Shown: positions 52,580 through 60,917 of the stretch, piece by piece | Numbering within the stretch: position 1 is the first letter of the stretch | Layout of the letters: each line of letters opens with the position of its first letter | Assembly (NCBI GenBank): GCA_018662005.1 | Contig: JABJHA010000021.1 | Span: 84,406-148,405 of the forward strand | Source of the DNA: Rhodospirillaceae bacterium | GTDB taxonomy: Bacteria; Pseudomonadota; Alphaproteobacteria; Rhodospirillales; JABHCV01 | Reading direction: 5' to 3' | Length of the DNA: 64,000 nt | Notes under the pieces: model-generated | Told to the model about the DNA's origin: nothing | What the model saw: the letters and a program-made list of their open reading frames with translations, nothing else | Databases searched by the model: none | Position numbers and translations under genes: made by a program

Positions 52580-54640
52580 TCAGGGTGATCCTTTCCCTTC
52601 GTCCATGAAACCACTCGTTGGCATCGTACTGATTGGCAGGGAATTTGACGCAGGCAGGACTATCTTTTGGTGGGGAATGACGATTTCGCAACTAAAAAAT
52701 GTCACGCCTGTGTTACGGACGCAGGTGCGAAGGTAATCGAGGATAGTCTGCGGCTGCTGATCGATAGGGGCCAGAAAGCGAGCCCGTGTCGCTCGTTTCT
52801 CGATGACGGGAAGTGGGCGCCCTTTGCCCATAGCTTCCATTACTTCGGGAATGTTGGTTAAGAAATCACGGGTCTTTGCGGCTTCCCATGGCCAAATGGG
52901 AACGCTAGCCTCCTGGAAGACGAAAACATCCTCAAAAACCTCCCAATCGAGGCTGATTCCACGCGCTGCAAGGAGGCGACCGGACATGTCGCGCAACTCA
53001 GTGAAAAACCGACGTGAATCGTAAAGAAAGATGGCGCAGGCCGCAACATCGGGATTGATGGCCACATCCTCCAACCCCTCGATTCCCATCTTTTCGGCAA
53101 TGCCGTCGAGAATCATCTGCTGCTGCGTGACGACGTGTTGCAAGCCCTTCGATAGCGTGGGGAAATCGACCGGATCACGTTCGAGTTCGGCGATGGTAAA
53201 TTCAATGAAATCCATGGGCTCGACGTTATGAAAATAACGAAGGAAGTTAATCGGGAAGAAACCCACTCGATAGATACTGGTGCCACAATACCCTGCAACA
53301 TAGGCACGACGCCAATCCGGAATTGGCATCGTCGATGTCTCGACAATCACTTCAATCAATTCCTCGACATCATCAGATTTGTCATGGTAGACCCGATTTT
53401 GGGCAGAGCCACGACAGAGACGCCCATCGATTTTGTATTGTTCGCGTGACGAATCCGACGCTAACTCGGTATTATCGATTAACTGGCACAGATAGATGAT
53501 GAAGTTGTCGCCAATCTGTGAGGACATCGCCTGATTGATCGTGGCCACGAAGGATTCGTAGGTGTCCATGGGCAGGCCGAGGATTATCTCGGTCATAGTC
53601 GAGCCACCCTTGGCAAAGAGGGCCTCCTTGACCATCTGCATGTCGTCTCGGCTGATGTTGAGGCGCTTAACGGCCGACAGTGTCGGTTCGTGGAAGGATT
53701 GGACAGCTGTGTTGATGGTCGTTCCGATTCCACCTTCGGAAAGAATATCCGCGACACGGAGGATCCGTTCCCCCGCGTTCTTCGACCAATTGACGCCAAA
53801 CTGCTTGGGGAAGCCATACTTCTGCTTCGTTTCAACGACCATTGCAGCAACAGCTTCATCCCGCTTGCTGAGGATGCCAAAATTGGGGTCGGTAGCGAAG
53901 ATGTAGGAGAACTGGTTGCGGCCGATCCATTCGATTTCAGCTCGCAATCGGTCGAGGTCGTGGCGTCGAAGCTTATTCATCGCTGAATCTCCCCAGTAGC
54001 AGAATGAACAGCTATATGGGCATCCCCGGGTGGTTTCCCATAGAACACCAGTAATCTGATCTCGGTAACGCAACAACAGCCGATCCATCACGCCATTGAG
54101 GAAAGGTGAGGGCAGGGCGGTCAAGTCGTGGATAATCCCTGGCGCTCCAGTCGTGACGAAAGCGTCGGGGGCTTCATGATCGCGGAAACTGATTCCATTT
54201 AACAGATGCAAGTCGCCGCCCGGCAACAATTGATGAAGGAGCTCAGAAAAAATCTGTTCGCCTTCACCACGGACCAGGATGTCAACATAGGGGTGTTGAT
54301 GCAGGAATACACCTATTCGTTCGTGGTCATTTGGTACCGAACAGCCGCCAAGCACCGTGATCGCTCCGGGGTGGCGAAGCTTAACTCGTCGCGCAACTTC
54401 AAGGCTGCCGCGTATGTTCCAGTTATAACATGCCAGTGCGACCACCGCAGGGTCGGGCATATCGTCGACCAAGGTTTCCAGGGGGGGACGCAGAAAGCGG
54501 TAGTCGAAGTGATAAGCGGCCGAAAGAACGGGATCAGCCGCGCTGTACGAACCCACCAACGTAAAGCCCAGTGGTAACAAATTAAGGTCAGAGCCAGATC
54601 CCAAGTCGACGAGATAGACATTACGTTTGCTAGAGTTCAT
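52580..54640 (-). CDS. B12-binding radical SAM enzyme, large form
   Basis: A 686-residue protein. The N-terminal part is cobalamin-binding-like (LVDLGSGSDLNLLPLGF, ITVLGGCSVPNDHERIG, DILVRGEGEQIFSELLHQ). The radical SAM cluster motif lies in ETTRGCPYSCSFCYWGD, with FATDPNFGILSKRDEAV and EIILGLPMDTYESFV further along. The C-terminal 200 residues are an alpha-helical extension typical of larger B12-radical SAM enzymes. The last 40 residues look low in conservation and may come from an extended reading frame. It probably modifies a sugar or lipid carbon. It is one of three such enzymes, one broken, in the window. Confidence 0.85.
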   Translation of the reverse strand: MNSSKRNVYLVDLGSGSDLNLLPLGFTLVGSYSAADPVLSAAYHFDYRFLRPPLETLVDDMPDPAVVALACYNWNIRGSLEVARRVKLRHPGAITVLGGCSVPNDHERIGVFLHQHPYVDILVRGEGEQIFSELLHQLLPGGDLHLLNGISFRDHEAPDAFVTTGAPGIIHDLTALPSPFLNGVMDRLLLRYRDQITGVLWETTRGCPYSCSFCYWGDSAMNKLRRHDLDRLRAEIEWIGRNQFSYIFATDPNFGILSKRDEAVAAMVVETKQKYGFPKQFGVNWSKNAGERILRVADILSEGGIGTTINTAVQSFHEPTLSAVKRLNISRDDMQMVKEALFAKGGSTMTEIILGLPMDTYESFVATINQAMSSQIGDNFIIYLCQLIDNTELASDSSREQYKIDGRLCRGSAQNRVYHDKSDDVEELIEVIVETSTMPIPDWRRAYVAGYCGTSIYRVGFFPINFLRYFHNVEPMDFIEFTIAELERDPVDFPTLSKGLQHVVTQQQMILDGIAEKMGIEGLEDVAINPDVAACAIFLYDSRRFFTELRDMSGRLLAARGISLDWEVFEDVFVFQEASVPIWPWEAAKTRDFLTNIPEVMEAMGKGRPLPVIEKRATRARFLAPIDQQPQTILDYLRTCVRNTGVTFFSCEIVIPHQKIVLPASNSLPISTMPTSGFMDEGKGSP

Positions 54641-54725
54641 TAGAAGACCTTTAATAATTATACAGCTAAATTACCGAGGATTTTACAAAATGCGGAGTAT
54701 GGTGTTTTCGGTGCATTTTAAATTG

Positions 54726-56606
54726 TCATCTTGAAACCGGCAGTGCTCGCCTGAGCTCCAACTTACGTATTCTTATATTTGCATTAGGTTCGTTAGTGTA
54801 AAGGATTATTTGTAGTCGAGGGGTTGGCGACTCGAAGCCGAATGCGACCGGCCCCGGCCGGTTTGCCTCGACCTGTAGTGCCCAAATGCCGGCTTTTTCA
54901 TCCAAGACGCCGACCCAAATGTTGGGCTTCGGGCCGTCGATGTCGAAAATAACCTGATAGCGCTGACGAGGTTCGACCAGAATTACAGGCGAAGTCAGTT
55001 GGTAGCCGTGATGCGTTGGATTGCGTAATGTCAGTTCCGCATCCTCGGCCCTGATGTCGGTAGTGTTCTGCGCAGCCTTCCAGGTTTTCCCGTCCGACGC
55101 GACAAGATTGTAGACCAGTGGTCCGGAACTCAGCGCTTCGGCCACGGGCATCCGTCCCGGATGAGGTGGTGTCGCATCCCGCGGCAGATTCCAACTGGGC
55201 CCGTCGCGAAGCAGAGCCTTAAGTCGCTTGGTGGGGTCAGGTACATGATACATACCCACGACCGTACACGCCGCGTTGAGGTGCGGGGGACGAGTAAAGG
55301 CATTGGAAACCTGAATGGCCCAGACCAATACGACCAGCGAACCGGCAATCAAAAAACTCCTTCGCTGGCCGAACAGTGCCTGGCGCCGCTCCCACAGCAG
55401 GCCGGTACCAAAAGACAGCAGTAACCCCGCCCCTAGCACAGCCACCATGATGTTGTAGTTATGGCATGGTATGGAATAAAACGGGCGAAATTTGACCGCG
55501 ACATGTACTGCCGATCCCGTCAGGATCATGGTCGTCATCAGCGCGGGAAGAAGCCAGCTCAGGTCGTCATGCCTGATCAGCCGGATGGTTGAACGCACAA
55601 ACAGATAAACAATAGCAATAAACGATGCGCCAGCAAAATACCGCCAGAAAAACACATGATTCATAAAAGTTAGGTGCTGCATGGCCGGGTGATATCCCGC
55701 CTGTTCAGCAATGATCGTACTTTCCCCCAAGGTGGTCATAGAGACCGTGGTGATCGAGAACGGCGGCAGAAAATTAGATACCGCCTTGTAGGCGAGCGTA
55801 ATTTCGTTACCCAGAATATCTTCAAGAGCAAGTAAAAAATAGTTGTAGTTGAAAACCGTATCTGACTCCGAACCCAAGCCATGCGCAGTTTCGTACCAGA
55901 ACATTTTAATGGACAGGTAAAGAATGAAGACCAAGGTGGATGTGACGGTAATGATCCACGACGTCGCCAAGGCTGTATGGTTGCCGTTGCGACGAAGCAA
56001 CGGAATGACTATTGCCATGGACACCCAGATGGTGACAACGACGTCGATCCACCCTTCATACGATTCAGCCAGGATAAACAGGGTGACACCATAGGCCACC
56101 CGCCACAGCCATGGCCGAAGGGTGTCCATGTACATCCGGTTGATAACAATAAGGTGCAGCAGCACATAGGTCAGAATTGTATTGGCCTGTGCTACTCCGC
56201 CTATTACATATGCGGGGATAGCGTGCGTGCTGAATGTGAAAGAGAGCGCCAGTGTGAACGCCATTACAAAGGACTTAGACAACAACTTTGCCAGGACGTA
56301 CGAAAAAACGATCACTGAGAAATTAACGCTAACCCAAGTAACGTAAGGTGGAATAATCTTGTGAAGATGATAGGCTAGAACATTGGTTGAATTAGACCAA
56401 AGTCCTTTGTAATCCTCTAACGGAAAGAACCATTCCCACCATTTCACATCTTCCAAAAAATCTTTTTGATTAAAAGAATAATAGTATGTTAGGTGGTCCC
56501 AAACTCGGATGTGGGCCTCTTCCAGGTACAGCCGAAGAAAGGCGCTCGCAAGAATCAGGCACGAAACCGCAATTACGTCACGCCTTCCCCAAATGCTGTC
56601 TTTCAT
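54726..56606 (-). CDS. Large multi-pass membrane protein, copy A, with C-terminal beta domain
   Basis: A 626-residue protein with about ten to twelve membrane segments and a C-terminal soluble beta-rich domain (residues about 520-620; key segments YQLTSPVILVEPRQRYQV, WVGVLDEKAGIWALQV and RLQIILYTNEPNANIRIRK). The first external loop contains EEAHIRVWDHLTYYYSF, rich in acidic residues as in GT-C glycosyltransferases, but no definite family is recognised. The start at ATG 56606 is set by alignment with copy B (59037-60917); a longer frame to 56786 is not shared. The two copies are close to identical, synonymous positions included, pointing to recent duplication or gene conversion. Confidence 0.8.
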   Translation of the reverse strand: MKDSIWGRRDVIAVSCLILASAFLRLYLEEAHIRVWDHLTYYYSFNQKDFLEDVKWWEWFFPLEDYKGLWSNSTNVLAYHLHKIIPPYVTWVSVNFSVIVFSYVLAKLLSKSFVMAFTLALSFTFSTHAIPAYVIGGVAQANTILTYVLLHLIVINRMYMDTLRPWLWRVAYGVTLFILAESYEGWIDVVVTIWVSMAIVIPLLRRNGNHTALATSWIITVTSTLVFILYLSIKMFWYETAHGLGSESDTVFNYNYFLLALEDILGNEITLAYKAVSNFLPPFSITTVSMTTLGESTIIAEQAGYHPAMQHLTFMNHVFFWRYFAGASFIAIVYLFVRSTIRLIRHDDLSWLLPALMTTMILTGSAVHVAVKFRPFYSIPCHNYNIMVAVLGAGLLLSFGTGLLWERRQALFGQRRSFLIAGSLVVLVWAIQVSNAFTRPPHLNAACTVVGMYHVPDPTKRLKALLRDGPSWNLPRDATPPHPGRMPVAEALSSGPLVYNLVASDGKTWKAAQNTTDIRAEDAELTLRNPTHHGYQLTSPVILVEPRQRYQVIFDIDGPKPNIWVGVLDEKAGIWALQVEANRPGPVAFGFESPTPRLQIILYTNEPNANIRIRKLELRRALPVSR

Positions 56607-56766
56607 TACGGCCCCCATGACTAAACATTCCCCAGCACCCCACTCTCCAAGATTCGATCCTGATGCTAGCTGAACAGGTCCTATCGCGAAACGGCAAATT
56701 TCGTAGCTTCGTTGAAAATAATGAGCGTGGTGGAATTGCCTTAGGAAAATGCCAGTTGGTTTCCTC

Positions 56767-56964
56767 GTGACCATAACCTCCAACATTAATATTTACGCCA
56801 GCGCCAACGAACTCATAAAGCAATATGGGGAAGATGCGCTGATCCATGCCACTATCAGGGTCGATTAAGGCAGCTTGGACGGCGTAACGGTATGGTAGCG
56901 AATACTCGAGGCGATGGATGAGTTTCTATCCAAGAAGGCCCTCGAGGACGCCACGGTGAATTGA
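56767..56964 (+). pseudogene. Remnant of a small 65-residue protein with two in-frame stops
   Basis: The frame from GTG 56767 reads NIYASANELIKQYGEDALIH, then ATIRVD, a TAA stop, GSLDGVTVW, a TAG stop, and RILEAMDEFLSKKALEDATV. It resembles a short alphaproteobacterial hypothetical protein with an ANxLIxQxGEDAxIHA pattern (recalled, not searched). It lies in an otherwise gene-free gap of about 670 bases before the deacetylase start. Confidence 0.45.
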
Positions 56965-57273
56965 GGGCGAGAATGTTGGCTTGCTGGCATTCGGTTTAGC
57001 GTGGCTGCTGGATCGGGTATCCGAGGGACGGAGATGAGGCTCAACATGCAAAAGGTAATATTTTCGGGGTAAATCACTAGATATCGAGCTTGTGGCTTGA
57101 ATCCAACAGGTGCTAGAACCTATGAAATAGAGAATCATTCGCTCGTAGCTACTGTTGTAGGGCTTCTCCCAAGCTACGACTCGGAGTTTTCCTTAATAGG
57201 AGATATTTTGAACAACAGCGATAAAAAACGGATAAGTTTTTACGAAGATCAAGTTGGGGTCTGGGAGGCTTCT

Positions 57274-58029
57274 ATGTTGCAAAGAACCCGGCTTGGGTTG
57301 ACTTTTGATATAGATTGGGTGCCTGACTGGTGCATCAAGTTGTGTGTTGATCTAGTCCGCAATGCCAACTACCGGGCGACGATCTTCATTACTCATGAGT
57401 CGGATATTCTCGCCGATCTTAGAAAACTCGATAGCATTGAGCTCGGCATCCATCCCAACCTGCTGCCTGGATCGACCCATGGCGATGGCGTTGAGGATGT
57501 ACTGAACTACTGCCTCTCTCTGGTTCCTGAGGCACGTGTGATGCGCACCCATGCGCTGGTGCAATCTTCGAGATTATTTAAAACAATCTGTGACGAGTAT
57601 CCTCAAATTGAAACTGATTTTTCGTTGTTCCTACCATTTCACTACAACTTGGCGCCGACGATATGTTATTTCGGGAACAATGGAAACTTCCTCACGCGCA
57701 TTCCATATAACTGGTCAGATGATCAAATATTATGGCGACCAGTATGGGATTGGACGGCGGCACCTTCGGTTGATTCGGGGTTCAACGTTTTTGCTTTCCA
57801 CCCTATCCATGTAGCCCTCAACTCGGCTAATTTGGACAATCACACATCGATCATGCAACTCCTCGACGGGCGGCCCCTCTTAAGCCTCCGGCGCGAGGAA
57901 GTAGAGCCGTTTGTTAATCACGGGGCGGGGGTTCGCACTTTTCTAGAGTCGTTACTCACCGACTGTGACGCGACGCAATCGGAAACGGCAAGCCAGCTCT
58001 CCCGAGCTTTTAACGGAAACGTCAAATGA
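57274..58029 (+). CDS. Polysaccharide deacetylase-like protein
   Basis: A 251-residue NodB-fold protein beginning with RLGLTFDIDWVPDWCIKL, whose DxD is the metal site. It continues NYRATIFITHESDIL, IELGIHPNLLPGSTHGDG, ARVMRTHALVQSSRLF and NVFAFHPIHVAL. The ATG at 57274 is preceded by GGGAGG at five bases, much better than upstream starts. It is coupled by ATGA to the formyltransferase gene, suggesting linked removal and addition of N-acyl groups on one aminosugar. Confidence 0.78.
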   Translation: MLQRTRLGLTFDIDWVPDWCIKLCVDLVRNANYRATIFITHESDILADLRKLDSIELGIHPNLLPGSTHGDGVEDVLNYCLSLVPEARVMRTHALVQSSRLFKTICDEYPQIETDFSLFLPFHYNLAPTICYFGNNGNFLTRIPYNWSDDQILWRPVWDWTAAPSVDSGFNVFAFHPIHVALNSANLDNHTSIMQLLDGRPLLSLRREEVEPFVNHGAGVRTFLESLLTDCDATQSETASQLSRAFNGNVK

Positions 58030-58952
58030 AAGTAGCCGCCCTCGGTCGCACGGGTTCCCTATTACACGCAGCACAACTGGTTGCCGGGCGTGGTCACGAA
58101 ATCGTGGTGATCTGGACCTGCCCCGCGGAACCCGAATACACAGCCGATGAAAACGATTTTTCTGACCTAGCAAAGAGTTTGGGAGCTGCCTTTTTTTGCG
58201 ACCTTGCTATCAACCAACAGATTGATGAATTGTCTGAATTCGGCTGCGATATCGCTATTTCAATTAACTGGTTAACAAAATTGAAACCGGACTTGCTGAG
58301 CGTATTTCCAGGTGGCGTGCTCAACGCACATTGTGGCGACTTACCGCTTTATCGCGGAAATGCGTGTCCCAACTGGGCTATCATCAATGACGAACAGCGG
58401 GTTGGTCTTAGCATTCATCAGATGGCCGAAGCAATCGATGAAGGTCCAGTGGTGTCGAAGGAGTTTTTGCAGTTACAGGACGACACATATATCGGCGATA
58501 TTTATGACTGGCTGGAAGAACGTGTACCCGTGATGCTGGCTGACGCTGTGGACGGTTTTGCTAGTGGTACGCTCACCGCCACACCACAGCCGGACGAACA
58601 TAGACAAACACTCCGCACTTATCCTAGGCGACCGGATGATGCTCGGATTGACTGGAACTGGAATACCCAGCACATTATGAGGTTAATTCGCGCCTCATCC
58701 CATCCCTTCGCCGGCGCGTTCTGCACGCTCGAAGGTAATCAAAGGGTAACAATATGGCGTGCACATCCCATCGAACACCCTGGTCCCTTCATGGCCGTTC
58801 CAGGACAGATTTGCTACCGCATCGCTAATGATCCAGTTGTCGCTTGCGGAGATGGCGTCCTGCAGTTGACAAATGTGACAGTCGAGGGCATAGCGGATGC
58901 AGAGGATGCCAAGCGACTGATTCACGCGAGTTTGAGAAATCGTCTGATTTAG
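58026..58952 (+). CDS. Sugar N-formyltransferase (Fmt/ArnA-N family)
   Basis: A 308-residue formyl-tetrahydrofolate-dependent transferase. The catalytic triad is visible: Asn100 and His102 in LNAHCGDLPLYRGNACPNWA, and Asp138 in AIDEGPVV. The C-terminal region after PRRPDDARIDWNW matches the family C-terminal domain. It is not the housekeeping Met-tRNA formyltransferase because its context and N-terminus differ; sugar N-formyltransferases share this fold. It probably formylates the amino group of a nucleotide or lipid-linked sugar, possibly the one deformylated by the ArnD-like enzyme at 43460. Confidence 0.87.
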   Translation: MKVAALGRTGSLLHAAQLVAGRGHEIVVIWTCPAEPEYTADENDFSDLAKSLGAAFFCDLAINQQIDELSEFGCDIAISINWLTKLKPDLLSVFPGGVLNAHCGDLPLYRGNACPNWAIINDEQRVGLSIHQMAEAIDEGPVVSKEFLQLQDDTYIGDIYDWLEERVPVMLADAVDGFASGTLTATPQPDEHRQTLRTYPRRPDDARIDWNWNTQHIMRLIRASSHPFAGAFCTLEGNQRVTIWRAHPIEHPGPFMAVPGQICYRIANDPVVACGDGVLQLTNVTVEGIADAEDAKRLIHASLRNRLI

Positions 58953-59036
58953 CTAGGGTGGGTAGATGAAGCCTCTGTCAAATGGGCAGGCCACTCTTAG
59001 TGGCATAGTGTCTCCCGGCAGGGACGCTTCCAACAG

Positions 59037-60917
59037 TCAGTCTGCCAGCGCCTTAACTCGCCTGAGCTCTAACTTACGTATTCTTATATTTGCACCAGGT
59101 TCGTTAGTGAAGAGGATTATTTGTAGTCGCGGGGTTGGCGACTCGAAGCCGAATGCGACCGGCCCCGGCCGGTTTGCCTCGACCTGTAGTGCCCAAATGC
59201 CGGCTTTTTCATCCAAGACGCCGACCCAAAGGTTGGGCTTCGGGCCGTCGATGTCGAAAATAACCTGATAGCGCTGACGAGGCTCGACCAGAATTACAGG
59301 CGAAGTCAGTTGGTAGCCGTGATGCGTTGGATTGCGTAATGTCAGTTCAGCATCCTCGACCCTGATATCGGTACTGTTCTTTCCGGCCATCCAGGTTTGT
59401 CCGTCCGACGGGACAAGACGATAAACCAGTTTTCCAGAACTCAGTGGTTCAGTTACAGGCATCGCTCTCGGATGAAGTGGCATAGCATCCCGTGGAAGAT
59501 TCCAACTGGGCCCGTCGCGAAGCAAAGCCTTGAGTCGCTTGGCGGGGTTGTGCACATTCCACATTCCTTCTGCTGCGCAAGCCGCGTTTAGGAATGGCGG
59601 ACGAGTAAAGGCATTGGAAACCTGAATAGCCCAGACCAATACGACCAGCGAACCGGCAATCAAAAAACTCCTTCGCTGGCCGAACAGTGCCTGGCGCCGT
59701 TCCCACAGCATGCTGGTACCAAAAGACAGCAGCAACCCCGCCCCCAGCACGGCTACCATGATATTATAGGTTTGACACGGAATGGAATGAAACGGCCGGA
59801 ACTTGATCGCGACATGTACTGCCGATCCTGTCAGGATCATGGTCGTCATCAGCGCAGGAAGAAGCCAGAAATGTTCGCCGTGCCGGATCAACCGGATGGC
59901 TGAACGCACAAACAGATAAACAATGGCAACAAACGATGCGCCGGCAAAATACCGCCAGAAAAACACATGATTCATGTAAGTTAAGTGCTGCATAGCCGGG
60001 TGATATCCCGCCTGCTCAGCAATGATCGTACTTTTCCCCAAAATGGTCATAGAGATCGTGGTGATCGAGAACGGCGGCAGAAAATTCGCCACCGCCTTGT
60101 AGGCGAACGTAATTACGTTGCCCAAAATATCTTCCAGAGCAAGTGATAAATAATTATAGTTGAAAACCGTATCTGACTCAGAGCCCATACCATGCGAAGT
60201 GCTGTACCAGAAAAATTTAATGGATAGGTAAAGAATGAAGATCAAGGTGGATGTGACTACAATGAATCGCGACGTCGCCAAGGCTGTATGATTGCCGGTG
60301 CGACGAAGGAACGGAATGACAATTGCCATGGCCACCCAGATGGTGACAACGCCGTCGATCCACCCTTCGTACGATTCAGCCAGGATAAACAAGGTGACAC
60401 CATAGGCCACCCGCCACAGCCATGGCCGAAGGGTGTCCATGTACATCCGGTTGATAACAATAAGGTGCAGCAGTACATAGGTTAGGAACGTATTGGCGTG
60501 CATTATCCCGCCCACAGCATAAACGTGAATAGCGTGCGTGCTGAAGGTGAAGGAGAGCGCCAGTGTGAACGCCATCACGAAGGACTTAGACAACAGCTTT
60601 GCCAGGACGTACGAAAAAACGATCACTGAGAAATTGAGGCCAACCCAAGTAACATAAGGTGGGACGATTTTATGAAGCTGATAGGCAAGAACATTGGTGG
60701 AATTCTGCCACAATCGCCCGACATCCTCCAAGGGAAGGAACCATTCCCACCATTTCACGTCTTCCAAAAAATCTTTTTGATCAAAGGAATAATAGTATGT
60801 TAGGTGGTCCCAAACTCGGATATGGGCCTCTTCCAAGTAGAACCGAAGGAAGAGGCTCGCAAGGATAAGGAACGTTAGCGCAAAAACGTCACGCCGTTCC
60901 AAAATCCTATCATTCAT
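59037..60917 (-). CDS. Large multi-pass membrane protein, copy B, with C-terminal beta domain
   Basis: A 626-residue protein nearly identical to copy A along its length, with small differences in the second half of the membrane domain and in the linker region. It starts at ATG 60917, overlapping the stop of the upstream GT-C-like gene by eight bases, so this copy is the one still in an operon and is probably the ancestral copy. Membrane segments, the acidic first loop EEAHIRVWDHLTYYYSF and the C-terminal beta domain are all intact. Function unknown; a role in transferring or polymerising a sugar at the periplasmic face is inferred. Confidence 0.82.
   Translation of the reverse strand: MNDRILERRDVFALTFLILASLFLRFYLEEAHIRVWDHLTYYYSFDQKDFLEDVKWWEWFLPLEDVGRLWQNSTNVLAYQLHKIVPPYVTWVGLNFSVIVFSYVLAKLLSKSFVMAFTLALSFTFSTHAIHVYAVGGIMHANTFLTYVLLHLIVINRMYMDTLRPWLWRVAYGVTLFILAESYEGWIDGVVTIWVAMAIVIPFLRRTGNHTALATSRFIVVTSTLIFILYLSIKFFWYSTSHGMGSESDTVFNYNYLSLALEDILGNVITFAYKAVANFLPPFSITTISMTILGKSTIIAEQAGYHPAMQHLTYMNHVFFWRYFAGASFVAIVYLFVRSAIRLIRHGEHFWLLPALMTTMILTGSAVHVAIKFRPFHSIPCQTYNIMVAVLGAGLLLSFGTSMLWERRQALFGQRRSFLIAGSLVVLVWAIQVSNAFTRPPFLNAACAAEGMWNVHNPAKRLKALLRDGPSWNLPRDAMPLHPRAMPVTEPLSSGKLVYRLVPSDGQTWMAGKNSTDIRVEDAELTLRNPTHHGYQLTSPVILVEPRQRYQVIFDIDGPKPNLWVGVLDEKAGIWALQVEANRPGPVAFGFESPTPRLQIILFTNEPGANIRIRKLELRRVKALAD

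Larger units (their letters stand above)
54726..60917. repeat. Pair of about 1.9-kb direct repeats (54726-56606 and 59037-60917)
   Basis: Both copies are on the minus strand and agree from near their stop codons to just before their start codons. The flanks outside the genes are unrelated. The 2.4-kb segment between holds the deacetylase and formyltransferase genes. Homologous recombination between the copies would delete that segment and leave one membrane protein gene. Confidence 0.85.

Noticed and set aside
56607..56786. A 60-residue N-terminal extension of membrane protein copy A
   Set aside because: The near-identical copy B starts at the equivalent of 56606 and the extension has no counterpart there.
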